A stretch of 64,000 nt of DNA, from positions 1 through 64,000 of the forward strand of contig JADYZN010000033.1 in assembly GCA_020853095.1 (NCBI GenBank), written 5' to 3'. Each line of letters opens with the position of its first letter. Position 1 is the stretch's first letter. The position numbers and the translations under genes are program-made. The stretch comes from Phycisphaerales bacterium (lineage in GTDB: Bacteria; Planctomycetota; Phycisphaerae; Tepidisphaerales; Tepidisphaeraceae). The notes beneath the pieces were generated by a model. That model worked only from the letters and a program-made list of their open reading frames with translations, was not told the origin of the DNA and ran no database searches. Positions 1 through 8,327 of the stretch are shown piece by piece.

Positions 1-629
1 AACCGCATCCGCGCCGCGAACAACGATCCGGCCCGTATGCCGTGTTCCAGTGTGTTAAATCCTTGTGGCGCATCGGCCTCCGGCAGGCCATATCCCCCGC
101 CGCGCAACGTCATCCCGGGCGCTTCAATATGATGAATTTCCGCGATCTCGATCGTTTGTGTCTTCGGAACGAACGTCCCATGCTCTCCGGGCATCACCCA
201 CATCACCCCCTGATCCTCCAGCCATTGCCACGCCGCCCAGATCGTCGAATCCTCCGACCGCCCCACCAGCGACAATCGCCCCCCCTCGCCCACCACCGCA
301 AAGGCGTCGATCGTGTCGGGATGTTTCTGATTCAATTCATCAATGATCGCCTGGTTTTGCGGCTGATGTCCCACGAAAATCGCCGGCCCCTCCCCCGCCT
401 CCCCCCCCTCGGCCGCCTTGACGATCGGCAGCGTCGCCCCGCTCATCTTCTGGACAAACGCCTGAATCTCCTCGGCCGCGAACACCTCCCCTTTGCCCGC
501 CTGATCCGGAACCACGATCTTCCCGGCCGGCTTCCCATCATTCACCAGCGTCGCCGCGCCCCGCGCCATCGAGCCGATCCCCATCAACAGACTGCCAGAC
601 AGCAGAATCCGAGCCAATACGTTCATCAT
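1..629 (-). CDS. DUF4838-type secreted glycan-active protein, N-terminal part (cut by window edge)
   Basis: Reading the minus strand gives an open frame from the tandem ATG ATG (629/626) to the left edge without a stop. AAGGAG lies just upstream and fits the second ATG better. The first ~25 residues form a signal peptide (MMNVLARILLSGSLLMGIG, then ARGAA). About 185 further residues look like the alpha-glucuronidase (GH67) N-terminal-like domain that precedes DUF4838, with a GRSEDSTIWAAWQWLEDQG stretch followed by WVMPGEHGTFVP. The same WVMP landmark occurs in the complete homologue at 47612-49933. It is the last visible gene of cassette A, behind the pseudopilin at 716-1489. The catalytic region lies outside the window, so substrate is unknown. 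Confidence 0.75.
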   Translation of the reverse strand, partial: MMNVLARILLSGSLLMGIGSMARGAATLVNDGKPAGKIVVPDQAGKGEVFAAEEIQAFVQKMSGATLPIVKAAEGGEAGEGPAIFVGHQPQNQAIIDELNQKHPDTIDAFAVVGEGGRLSLVGRSEDSTIWAAWQWLEDQGVMWVMPGEHGTFVPKTQTIEIAEIHHIEAPGMTLRGGGYGLPEADAPQGFNTLEHGIRAGSLFAARMR

Positions 630-715
630 TTCTCCTTGTAATCGGTGCGCGGAATGTCCCGCCTTTTTCAGCATCCAAACCTCAATTTCTCAACGCCGGG
701 AACTTGTCCGCCGGT

Positions 716-1489
716 TTATTGATCCTTATTCGCGGCGATCCAGAACTGCATCTGCCAGGCCGTGCTGTTCCAGATGTCCGGCGGAGATGACAAATCCAAC
801 CAATATGGCTTGGAGACCGCCGAAACGTGACCATCCCCAAAGAGGACCGGAAATTTTCCCATGGTCCGATGCAGCATCACCGGCCAATTGTAGCCCGGCG
901 TCCACATGAAAAAACAGGATGCCAGCGCCCGGTTCTTCAGGCTCTGAAGCGTCTTACCAGGTAAACCCAGCGGATCGGTATTGGGTGAACCCCATGTGTT
1001 GGTGGGAGGTTGACGCCACCCCCGCAGACAATAACTGCCAAAGACGTTGTAATTGGGATTGGGAAGACTTTGCGGGAAGCCCGCGAAATTCAATCTCGCA
1101 TATCCGGCAGTGAATTCATCATTCGGACAGAAAAAGAGTCCCTGGTTTTTCATGTAAGGGTAGAGCCGGCCCAACGCCTGCCAGTTCCCAGGGCTGCCCT
1201 GTCCCCAGCCACCATATTGGAGCCACAGAATCGTCGTCGTCCAACCGCCACTGTCACCCGACGGGCCGTAGGTGGTGTCGCCGTCGTAATATCGCGGCCA
1301 AACCCCCTTCCAGTCGTTGGCGTACATGATGACACCCAGGCCGATCTGCCGCAGGTTGCTCTGACATTGAACCAGCTTGGCCGACAGCCTCGCCTTGTTC
1401 AACGCCGGCAACAGGATACTGATCAAAAGAGCTATGATGCCGATGACGACCAGCAGTTCCACGAGCGTAAAGGCAGTGCGCTGTTTCAT
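716..1489 (-). CDS. Prepilin-type pseudopilin with H-X9-DG-like C-terminus (cassette A)
   Basis: 257 aa. The N-terminus has the type IV prepilin signal: a short basic leader, then F-T-L-V-E-L-L-V-V with Glu at +5 of the mature protein, and a hydrophobic helix ending near residue 30 ([15 protein letters not shown]). The C-terminal part carries FGDGHV preceded by His; the spacing is 11 rather than 9 residues. Such proteins (DUF1559/SBP-type pseudopilins) are abundant in planctomycetes; their role is not established. AAAGGA precedes the ATG. It lies between the PEP-CTERM gene and the DUF4838 gene. No assembly ATPase or peptidase for pilins is in the window, so export must use machinery encoded elsewhere. 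Confidence 0.9.
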   Translation of the reverse strand: MKQRTAFTLVELLVVIGIIALLISILLPALNKARLSAKLVQCQSNLRQIGLGVIMYANDWKGVWPRYYDGDTTYGPSGDSGGWTTTILWLQYGGWGQGSPGNWQALGRLYPYMKNQGLFFCPNDEFTAGYARLNFAGFPQSLPNPNYNVFGSYCLRGWRQPPTNTWGSPNTDPLGLPGKTLQSLKNRALASCFFMWTPGYNWPVMLHRTMGKFPVLFGDGHVSAVSKPYWLDLSSPPDIWNSTAWQMQFWIAANKDQ

Positions 1490-1516
1490 TATGTCATCCT
1501 TTCTTGATCCCCATCT

Positions 1517-1542
1517 CCCTCTCCCGGAATTCCGGGAGAGGG
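1517..1542 (-). promoter_or_regulatory. Perfect 26-base palindrome (hairpin) after PEP-CTERM gene A
   Basis: The 13-base arm CCCTCTCCCGGAA is followed directly by its exact reverse complement. The palindrome lies 31 bases after the PEP-CTERM stop codon and 27 bases before the pseudopilin start. No T-run follows on the transcribed minus strand, so it is not a classic intrinsic terminator. An mRNA 3'-end stabiliser or partial attenuator separating the two genes is the best reading. Comparable hairpins sit at the same place in cassettes B, C and D. Confidence 0.6.
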
Positions 1543-1573
1543 TTGGGGAGGAGGATCTTTGTCAAACCATGAC

Positions 1574-2392
1574 TTACATCTTTCGCCGGCGGAACAGCAT
1601 CAATCCACCCAGACCCACCAGCATCAGCGATGCCGGCTCCGGAACGGGAGTGAACGAGGCGTGATATCCCAACTGGGCATCGGTCAACGCCGTGTCCGAA
1701 ATTCGGATGTCGTCAAACCCCGCGTACCAATCTGTTGGAACGGCGGCGACATAAGTGGTGCCGGAATTCAGGCTGGTAGGCAATGCCACGCCCGCCTCAG
1801 CGCTGCCAACTTCCGTCAGCGAGGGATATGCGCTGTTCTTGACGTACATACGCATCCAGTTGCCGTCATAGACCAACGCCAGGTAATTCCACTCATTATT
1901 CTGCACAATTGAATTGGCGCTGGTCACCACCGGGCCGCCTCCGTTGTACACCCTGGACTGAACCTGTCCGGTATTGGCAACCACTTTTAGATAAATATCC
2001 GTTGTGTTCCCACCCTGGGTGCTTCCTAAATGAGCCACAACCGCCTCGACGTTGCTGGCTGCGGGGCGCACCCATCCTTCAATGGTAAACCGATTCGAAC
2101 CACCGTTGTTTAAATTGATGGTGCCCGGATCGGTCATGATTCCTGTGTTGTACCTGGCGACCAGGCTCTTGCTGTTGGCATTATCGAACGGATCCCATGT
2201 GTCTATAGCGGCGTAGTTGTTAGCACTATATGTCAAATTGTGTCCGTTGCCGCTGATGTCGGCGATTTTCGGTGGGGGTGACGACGAAAATGCATCAAAA
2301 TCGTACTTCGCGATCGTCGCCGCCCCGGCGGGAATTGTGGCCGCCAGAACCAGCAAAGCCGAACCCGATGTGAGAAATCTTCCGATACGCAT
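1574..2392 (-). CDS. PEP-CTERM-anchored LamG/concanavalin-like domain protein (cassette A)
   Basis: 272 aa. Signal peptide at residues 1-25 (ends in PAGAA), then a LamG-like jelly-roll domain: FTIEGWVRP near residue 105, NNEWNYLALVYDGNWMRMYV near 170, and a closing FDDIRISDTALTDAQL. The C-terminus is a canonical PEP-CTERM signal: VPEPAS, a short hydrophobic stretch, then FRRRKM. Such proteins are processed by an exosortase (none in this window) and exposed at the surface; LamG domains often bind glycans. GGAGG lies 5 bases before the ATG. It follows the LacI gene by 21 bases, so it is probably co-transcribed with it. Confidence 0.88.
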   Translation of the reverse strand: MRIGRFLTSGSALLVLAATIPAGAATIAKYDFDAFSSSPPPKIADISGNGHNLTYSANNYAAIDTWDPFDNANSKSLVARYNTGIMTDPGTINLNNGGSNRFTIEGWVRPAASNVEAVVAHLGSTQGGNTTDIYLKVVANTGQVQSRVYNGGGPVVTSANSIVQNNEWNYLALVYDGNWMRMYVKNSAYPSLTEVGSAEAGVALPTSLNSGTTYVAAVPTDWYAGFDDIRISDTALTDAQLGYHASFTPVPEPASLMLVGLGGLMLFRRRKM

Positions 2393-2413
2393 ACCAACCT
2401 CCAGAAAATGGAA

Positions 2414-3463
2414 TTACAAACCCCCTGACAATTTCACGTTTGTTTTGGGCGACAGCCGTTTCCCGGCCGATTCGCGCCAGATGAATTGCGATTGAACGTT
2501 TCGCCGCCGTGCCGGCAAATCGGAGTCATCCAGTCGGGAAAAAACCAACTTCTCGATCTCGTCAGCCACTTTTTCATCATGTCGTTCGATGCTCGCAAGC
2601 GGCGGCCAGAGCGATTCGGCGAGCATCGCGTTGTTGCAGCCGATCACCGCCACATCCTCCGGCACGCGCACCCCTCGCTCCCGCAACCAGGCGATCGCCG
2701 CCGCCGCCAGTTCATCGCACTGGCAAATCAACGAATCGAATGGAAACTCACGTGAAAATCGCTCATCCAGCGATTGCCGGCAGAGGGAGGCGAATTGCTT
2801 ATGAATTCCGTTGGCGGGGAAATTGATGATCGAGCGGTCCGATACATCCATCCCCAGTTCACGGCATTGCTCTAAAAATGCCTTGATCTTGTGAACTGCT
2901 ACCGCTGCATGAACCAGAAGCGCCGGGCGGGTACGCTTGCTGTCGGCCAGATGATTCACGGCCTGACGATAGCCATTGGGCATGTCGTGATGGATCCAAT
3001 CGATCTCATCGAACGGTTCCACCGGCCCCACCGCCACCGCCGCCGAAAACCCTTTCAACTGCCGGCAAATCTCCTCGGTCACAACCCCGCTTTCATATTG
3101 AATCACCACCGCATCCACCCCGCGCCGGCGATAGTCCGCCAACTGCCGACCGACAACATCAGGGTCTGAAAGACTGTCCGTCAGATGGGTCACATACCCC
3201 CGATGCTGCATCCGCAACGCAATATCCCGCGCCATCCCCTCGGCCGAATGAGGCCCGCCCAGGCTCCAGAGCAATCCAATGGTCCGGGTGCTTTTGCCCA
3301 GCAACCCCAACGCCAGCGGATTGGCGGTATATCCCAGTTCTTTTGCCGTCCGCTGTACCAATAGTTGTGTGGCCTTGCTGTACCCCGGCCGGCCGTTCAG
3401 CGTATTGGACACCGTCGCCACCGACAGGCCTGTTTTGCGTGAAATGTCCAATAGAGTCGGCAT
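2414..3463 (-). CDS. LacI-family transcriptional regulator (cassette A)
   Basis: 349 aa. The N-terminal helix-turn-helix reads LLDISRKTGLSVATVSNTLNG, typical of LacI/GalR, followed by a hinge and a periplasmic-binding-protein-like sensor domain (TIGLLWSLGG near residue 62, VIGCNNAMLAESLWPPLASI near 285). The ligand is presumably a sugar or oligosaccharide released by the neighbouring enzymes. It is the first gene of the minus-strand cassette and divergent to a glycosidase, with a TAACGTTA palindrome over its own predicted start site. Autoregulation plus control of the divergent gene is therefore likely. Confidence 0.92.
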   Translation of the reverse strand: MPTLLDISRKTGLSVATVSNTLNGRPGYSKATQLLVQRTAKELGYTANPLALGLLGKSTRTIGLLWSLGGPHSAEGMARDIALRMQHRGYVTHLTDSLSDPDVVGRQLADYRRRGVDAVVIQYESGVVTEEICRQLKGFSAAVAVGPVEPFDEIDWIHHDMPNGYRQAVNHLADSKRTRPALLVHAAVAVHKIKAFLEQCRELGMDVSDRSIINFPANGIHKQFASLCRQSLDERFSREFPFDSLICQCDELAAAAIAWLRERGVRVPEDVAVIGCNNAMLAESLWPPLASIERHDEKVADEIEKLVFSRLDDSDLPARRRNVQSQFIWRESAGKRLSPKTNVKLSGGL

Positions 3464-3490
3464 TGTTAATAAGCCTCTTAATTGGATTCG

Positions 3491-3547
3491 TAACGTTATT
3501 ATTCATCATGAAGAGAGGATTGTCAAGATAATTTTTTCGATTATTGT
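3491..3547. promoter_or_regulatory. Divergent promoter pair sharing one -35 element, with LacI-type operator (cassette A)
   Basis: Minus strand: TTGACA (3526-3521), 17-base spacer, AATAAT (3503-3498), driving the LacI operon. Plus strand: TTGTCA (3520-3525), 16-base spacer, TATTGT (3542-3547), driving the glycosidase. The two -35 hexamers occupy the same base pairs (TTGTCAA). The palindrome TAACGTTA (3491-3498) overlaps the minus -10/start region and has the central CG typical of LacI operators. Both promoters are inferred from consensus only. Confidence 0.55.
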
Positions 3548-3610
3548 GATGGAGGAGTTTGCCGTGTCAGGACATTGAATTTTCGCCATTGGTGGAAGGA
3601 TTTGAGGAAC

Positions 3611-5164
3611 ATGGATTCGTTTATTCTCCAGCCGGCGTGTTTTGCTCCTTATGTTGAAGCTTTCAACCGCCAGGACCAGGAGCTTTATCCTCAATTTGTA
3701 CCCAACCGCGATGCGGGGGACTTTTTGGCGCAAAACATTCCCTTGTTTGAATGTCCGGACAAGGAATTGGAGTTGACGTACTACTTTCGCTGGTGGACGT
3801 TCCGCAAGCACATCAAGCGGACGCCCGAAGGGTTTGTTTTCACTGAATTTCTGCCGAATGTCTCGTGGGCGGGCAAATACAACACGATCAATCTCACCGC
3901 GCCGTTGCACATCAACGAAGGGCGATGGCTGATCGACCGCCGGTTTGTGCGAAGTGAAGCCAATTTCTGGTGGCGTCAGGGAGGGACGGTGAACGGCCCA
4001 AGGGCCTATGCCAACTGGCTGACCCATGCCCTGTGGGAATGCGCCAAAGTCTGGGGCGAGGTGGATGAGATGGCGGGGTATCTGCCGGAAATGGTCGAAA
4101 ACCATCGTGCATGGGAACGAGGGTGGGATATTTCCGGCTTTGGGCCGGCCGAGGGCCGGACGTTTCGCACCGGGCTTCGTTCCAACGGCCTGTTTTTCTT
4201 TGGGGACAATTATGAAGGGACGGAATATTCCATCTCCGGGTATGGATATCGCCCCTTGACCAATGCCGCGATGTGCGCCAACGCCGCCGCCATCGCCGCC
4301 TTTGCCCGTCACGCGGGCGACAAACCCCTGGCGGATGAATTTGCGGCCGAATCGAGCCGGCTGGGTCAACTGATCCACCAGCGATTATGGAACGCCGATC
4401 TGGATTTTTTCTGCACGCGAACCGAGGGGGATGAATTGGCCGCCGTCCGCGAATTGTGCGGTTACGCGCCATGGTATTTCGGCATGGCCGACAAGGGGTA
4501 CGAAGCAAGCTGGGCGCAGATGCGCGACCCACAGGGTTTTGCCGCCCCGTATGGGCCGACATTCCCTGAACAACGACATCCGGGCTTTAGCCTGAGCTAC
4601 GAAGGCCACCAATGCCAGTGGAACGGCCCAAGCTGGCCGATGACGACTTCGATGGCGCTGACGGCGATGGCCAACCTCCTGAACGATTATCCGCAGAATA
4701 CGATCAATTGCCGCGATTATTTCGACACGCTGCTCTGTTATGCCCGCAGCCATCGACGACTTCGCGAAGATGGCACGCTGCTTCCGTGGATTGATGAAAA
4801 CCTCCATCCCTACAACGGCGACTGGATTGCCCGAACCCGATATCGTCAGGATTGGGCCGTGGATGGGATCAACGTGGAACGCGGCAAGGATTACAACCAT
4901 TCCACCTTCTGCGACCTGATCATCACCGGCCTGATCGGCCTGCGGCCGCGGGAAGATCGGGTGATTCAGGTCCATCCGTTGATTCGCGATCACGCCTGGG
5001 ACTTTTTCTGTCTCGACCGCATCCCCTACCACGATGCCCGATTGACGATTCTCTGGGATCGCACCGGCTCACGTTACGGCCATGGCCCGGGGTTGCGGCT
5101 GTTCCGCGACGGCGTGCCACTGGCCGACCGCCCGACACTGGGACCGCTTCAATCTTCGCTCTGA
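3611..5164 (+). CDS. MGH1-like (alpha/alpha)6-barrel glycoside hydrolase
   Basis: 517 aa from the ATG at 3611, preceded by GAGG; an upstream in-frame TTG at 3575 has no better ribosome site. No signal peptide, so cytoplasmic. The sequence resembles the MGH1-like/GH63-related (alpha/alpha)6 barrel family: repeated aromatic helical segments, HQCQWNGPSWPMTTSMAL near residue 340, DGTLLPWIDENLHPYNGDWI near 400, and KDYNHSTFCDLIITGLIGL near 440. Family members hydrolyse glucosyl- or mannosyl-linked small sugars; the substrate here cannot be read. It is divergent from the LacI operon and probably under the same regulator. Confidence 0.8.
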   Translation: MDSFILQPACFAPYVEAFNRQDQELYPQFVPNRDAGDFLAQNIPLFECPDKELELTYYFRWWTFRKHIKRTPEGFVFTEFLPNVSWAGKYNTINLTAPLHINEGRWLIDRRFVRSEANFWWRQGGTVNGPRAYANWLTHALWECAKVWGEVDEMAGYLPEMVENHRAWERGWDISGFGPAEGRTFRTGLRSNGLFFFGDNYEGTEYSISGYGYRPLTNAAMCANAAAIAAFARHAGDKPLADEFAAESSRLGQLIHQRLWNADLDFFCTRTEGDELAAVRELCGYAPWYFGMADKGYEASWAQMRDPQGFAAPYGPTFPEQRHPGFSLSYEGHQCQWNGPSWPMTTSMALTAMANLLNDYPQNTINCRDYFDTLLCYARSHRRLREDGTLLPWIDENLHPYNGDWIARTRYRQDWAVDGINVERGKDYNHSTFCDLIITGLIGLRPREDRVIQVHPLIRDHAWDFFCLDRIPYHDARLTILWDRTGSRYGHGPGLRLFRDGVPLADRPTLGPLQSSL

Positions 5165-5246
5165 GCGGGCCATTGCGTTGCTTGTCTCCCGCAGCCCCAT
5201 CATTTAAGCTGGCGCGGGTCAAAACTGGAAAGGAATTGTGCGGAAC

Positions 5247-5717
5247 ATGGAACGAACGTTGATCATCCTGAAGCCCGATGCGGTGCAGCGGGGATTGTGC
5301 GGGGAGATTCTCAGCCGATTTGAACGCAAAGGGCTGCAGGTGGCGGGGATGAAACTGATGCGGATTCCCCGGGCGCTGGCCGAAAAACATTACGAATCGC
5401 ACAAGGGCAAGGGATTTTACGAAGGGTTGTTGAACTTCATGACCTCCTCGCCGGTGGTGGTGCTGGCGCTGGCGGGCAAGGATGCGATCGTCATCGCCCG
5501 TAAGATGATGGGGGCGACGTTTGGGTCCAAGGCCGAGCCGGGTACGATCCGCGGCGATTACGGCGTGAGCAACTCGTTCAACCTGATTCACGGGTCCGAT
5601 TCGCCCGAGGCGGCGGCCCGGGAGCTGGGGTTGTTCTTCAAGTCCGATGAGCTGGTGGACTGGACGCCTGCGAATCAGGTCTGGGTGTATGACCTGTCCA
5701 AGGGTCAGCCGGAATAG
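5247..5717 (+). CDS. ndk: Nucleoside diphosphate kinase
   Basis: 156 aa from ATG 5247 (MERTLIILKPDAVQRGL). Transfers the gamma phosphate between NTPs and NDPs through a phospho-histidine. Family landmarks are present: TLIILKPDAVQRG, the RGDYGV motif, and NLIHGSDS with the catalytic His. Slightly longer than the usual ~140 residues at the C-terminus. A GTG three codons upstream (5238) lies 3 bases after AAGGA while the ATG is 12 bases away, so the true start could be either. The 3' end overlaps the convergent glycosyltransferase gene by 80 bases. Confidence 0.96.
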   Translation: MERTLIILKPDAVQRGLCGEILSRFERKGLQVAGMKLMRIPRALAEKHYESHKGKGFYEGLLNFMTSSPVVVLALAGKDAIVIARKMMGATFGSKAEPGTIRGDYGVSNSFNLIHGSDSPEAAARELGLFFKSDELVDWTPANQVWVYDLSKGQPE

Positions 5718-6600
5718 CGGCCAGAAACGTCGGTAGATCCGGGTGATGGCGATGGTGGTCGATAAAGGCCTGACGCAGGTCGTGGTGGCGACGTTGCCAG
5801 AAGGGGTCGGCCGGATCGAGGTTCGGATCGCGCACGCTGACCCCTCCGAACCGGCCGCGAAGCTGGTGTAATTCCTGTGGTTCAATCGCAAATCCGGGCA
5901 CAAAGGTGTGGATCGCCTTCATGGAGATGCGATCGTGGTTGCCGAGTTGTTCGGGTTTGCGGGTTTTGCTGATGCCGCCGCGCAGACGGTAATGAAGCAA
6001 CGGCTGTGGCAGATTGGCGCCGAGGGTGACGGCGAGCATTCGCACCCACAATTCGTAGTCCTGAGCGGTTTGAAACGATTCATCGTAGCGCAGGCCATGT
6101 CGGATCAAAGTCTCCGCCCGCAGCATCATGCTCGGATGGGCGAAGGGGTTGCCCAGCAGGCACTTGAATCGAATGGACAGGTCATCGCGACAGGCGGGGG
6201 CATTGGCGATGAACCGCCCGGATTCATCCATCATGATGCGGGATGTGCCCAGCAGGCCGACATCGGGATTCTCATTCAGAAAATTCACCTGCAATGCCAG
6301 ACGGTTGGCTTCGCATAGATCGTCGGCGTCCATGCGCGCGATGAACCGGCCGCGGGCGGCATTCAAGCCGAGATTGAGCGAACGGGTGAGGCCGAGATTT
6401 TTCGGATTGCGGGACAGTCGGATGCGATGATCCATCAGCGCGGCCAAAAGATCGGCCGATCCATCGGTGGAGGCATCGTCAATGATTATAAACTCAAAAT
6501 CCCCCATCGTCTGCCGCAGGATGCTCTCCACCGCCGGCGCGAGGTATGCCCGGTCGTTGTGAACGCACAGCAGAACGCTTACCAGAGGTTGCGCAGGCAT
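5638..6600 (-). CDS. Family 2 glycosyltransferase
   Basis: 320 aa starting at ATG 6600 (MPAQPLVSVLLCVHND); the open frame continues upstream only inside the preceding gene. GT-A fold signatures: VSVLLCVHNDRAYLAPAVES, then IIIDDASTDGSADLL, then RFIARMDADD (the DxD nucleotide-sugar/metal motif), and LLGTSRIMMDE. The start lies 22 bases inside the asparagine-synthase-like gene, so translational coupling is likely. It is the last gene of the polysaccharide operon. Its last 80 bases lie opposite the end of ndk. Donor and acceptor are not predictable. Confidence 0.9.
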   Translation of the reverse strand: MPAQPLVSVLLCVHNDRAYLAPAVESILRQTMGDFEFIIIDDASTDGSADLLAALMDHRIRLSRNPKNLGLTRSLNLGLNAARGRFIARMDADDLCEANRLALQVNFLNENPDVGLLGTSRIMMDESGRFIANAPACRDDLSIRFKCLLGNPFAHPSMMLRAETLIRHGLRYDESFQTAQDYELWVRMLAVTLGANLPQPLLHYRLRGGISKTRKPEQLGNHDRISMKAIHTFVPGFAIEPQELHQLRGRFGGVSVRDPNLDPADPFWQRRHHDLRQAFIDHHRHHPDLPTFLAAIPADPWTGHTPRPDSQASSPPAHRT

Positions 6601-8324
6601 GATGAATGTCTTTCCAGCCACAACCCCAGGCACAGCAGCGTCCATTGTCGCTGCGGACGAAGCGTTTGGGCAACCGTCGGCGTGCCGGGCAGCAGTTCGC
6701 ACAGGGCGCTGCCAGCCAGGCGGATGCGATCCCACATCGCCGCGACCGGTGGTTGTCGCATCCAATGATAAACCGGCGCGCCGAACCCCTGCTTGCCGCG
6801 CGATCGAATCGACGCCGGCCACCGATCCGAAAACGCCTGCCGCATCAGGTGTTTCAACCGCCCCCCTTTGAATCGCATCTCATGCGGCAACGACAAGATG
6901 AATTCCACCAGGTCCACGTCCAGAAATGGAGCGCGGGTCTCCAATCCATGCGCCATGGCCGCCCGATCCATCTTCACCAGGATGTCTCCGGGAAGATAAC
7001 ACCCCAGATCAAACGCGATGGCGCGGTCGATGCCGATCGTCTGATCATTGGGTCCGAATCGATCCCGTACGATCGCGGCCGTAGCCGGTTGGGGGCGATG
7101 ACCCCACAAGCTGCCCCGGTCGGCATGCAGATGGGTTGAAGATTGCGTGTGTCGTTGCCAAACGTCGGCCTGCGAAAGTTCCGCTTCAGGTTGCAGCAGG
7201 GGCGTATACCAGTCATATCCACCAAACAACTCATCCCCCCCATCACCGCTGAGCGCCACCTTCACCTCCTGGCGGGCAAACCGGCAGACGTGCCAGGTTG
7301 GGATATTCGAGGAATCGGCGAACGGCTCATCATACACCTCCAGCATCTGCTCCAATGCCGCCGCGACATCGATGTCCATCTCCAGCTCGCGATGCTCGGT
7401 TCCATACGCCTCGGCCGCCTCGCGAGCGAAAGGCAATTCGTTGATGAGATCGCCAAACCCCACCGCGTACGTTCGCACCGGCCGGCCGGACATCCCCGCC
7501 AATTCGCCGGCGATCGTCGTCGAATCCAGCCCGCCGGACAAAAAACACCCCACCGGCACATCCGCCACCTTCTGCCGACGCACGGCCTGCTGAACCAGCG
7601 TGCGGATCCCCTCCACCGCCTCTGATTCGCTGATCGAACGGTTTGAAAACACCGGTTCCCAATACCGCCAGCATTCCATGCGGCCCTGTGGCCTGAAAAT
7701 GGCCGCGTGCGCGGGAGGAAGGGTGAAAACATCCTGATAAATCGTCCGATCCGGCGGGACGTAAAACAACGACAAAACCGCATCCACCGACAGCAAGTCG
7801 ATGTGCGGGTTGATCAAATCGCTGGCCAGCAGCGATTTGATCTCCGATGCCGCCAGCCAATGCCCCTCCGGCGTGAGGGCATAATGGAACGGCTTTTCAC
7901 CAAACCGATCCCGTGCCGCAAAAAGGGTTTGCTCAACCTGGTCCCAGACCGCAAACGCGAACTGACCATTGAGCCGGCCCACGCACGATCGCCCCCATTG
8001 CATATACGCCCGCAACAGCACCTCGGTGTCGCTGCGGGTGCGAAAAACATGTCCAAACGACTCAAGCGCCCGCCGCAATGCCGGATGATTGAAAATCTCT
8101 CCATTGAAGACGATCCAGTGCCGCCCACCCTCATCGCCCATCGGCTGAGCGCCCCCTTCCGGATCGAGAATCGCCAACCGGGTATGTCCCAGATAACAAC
8201 CCTTGAGTCTTTGCGTGGCCCGCGCATCCGGCCCCCGATGCGCCAACGCGGCCGTCATCCGGTCAATCGTCCACGGGGCCACCTCCAGGGCGCTGTTGGG
8301 CAAGATGACCGCGATCCCGCACAC
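6579..8324 (-). CDS. asnB: Asparagine synthase-like glutamine amidotransferase
   Basis: 581 aa. Class II glutaminase domain with the nucleophile Cys2 (MCGIAVIL), RLAILD near residue 50 and FNGEIFN near 73, followed by an ATP-pyrophosphatase synthetase domain with the SGGLDS loop at 263-268 and SGDGGDELFGGYDWY further on. The family makes asparagine from aspartate, but members inside polysaccharide clusters amidate sugar carboxylates. Here it lies between two glycosyltransferase genes (3 bases after one, overlapping the next), so a role in decorating a glycan is as likely as amino-acid synthesis. The gene symbol names the family, not a proven function. Confidence 0.88.
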   Translation of the reverse strand: MCGIAVILPNSALEVAPWTIDRMTAALAHRGPDARATQRLKGCYLGHTRLAILDPEGGAQPMGDEGGRHWIVFNGEIFNHPALRRALESFGHVFRTRSDTEVLLRAYMQWGRSCVGRLNGQFAFAVWDQVEQTLFAARDRFGEKPFHYALTPEGHWLAASEIKSLLASDLINPHIDLLSVDAVLSLFYVPPDRTIYQDVFTLPPAHAAIFRPQGRMECWRYWEPVFSNRSISESEAVEGIRTLVQQAVRRQKVADVPVGCFLSGGLDSTTIAGELAGMSGRPVRTYAVGFGDLINELPFAREAAEAYGTEHRELEMDIDVAAALEQMLEVYDEPFADSSNIPTWHVCRFARQEVKVALSGDGGDELFGGYDWYTPLLQPEAELSQADVWQRHTQSSTHLHADRGSLWGHRPQPATAAIVRDRFGPNDQTIGIDRAIAFDLGCYLPGDILVKMDRAAMAHGLETRAPFLDVDLVEFILSLPHEMRFKGGRLKHLMRQAFSDRWPASIRSRGKQGFGAPVYHWMRQPPVAAMWDRIRLAGSALCELLPGTPTVAQTLRPQRQWTLLCLGLWLERHSSCLRNLW

Positions 8325-8327
8325 GCC

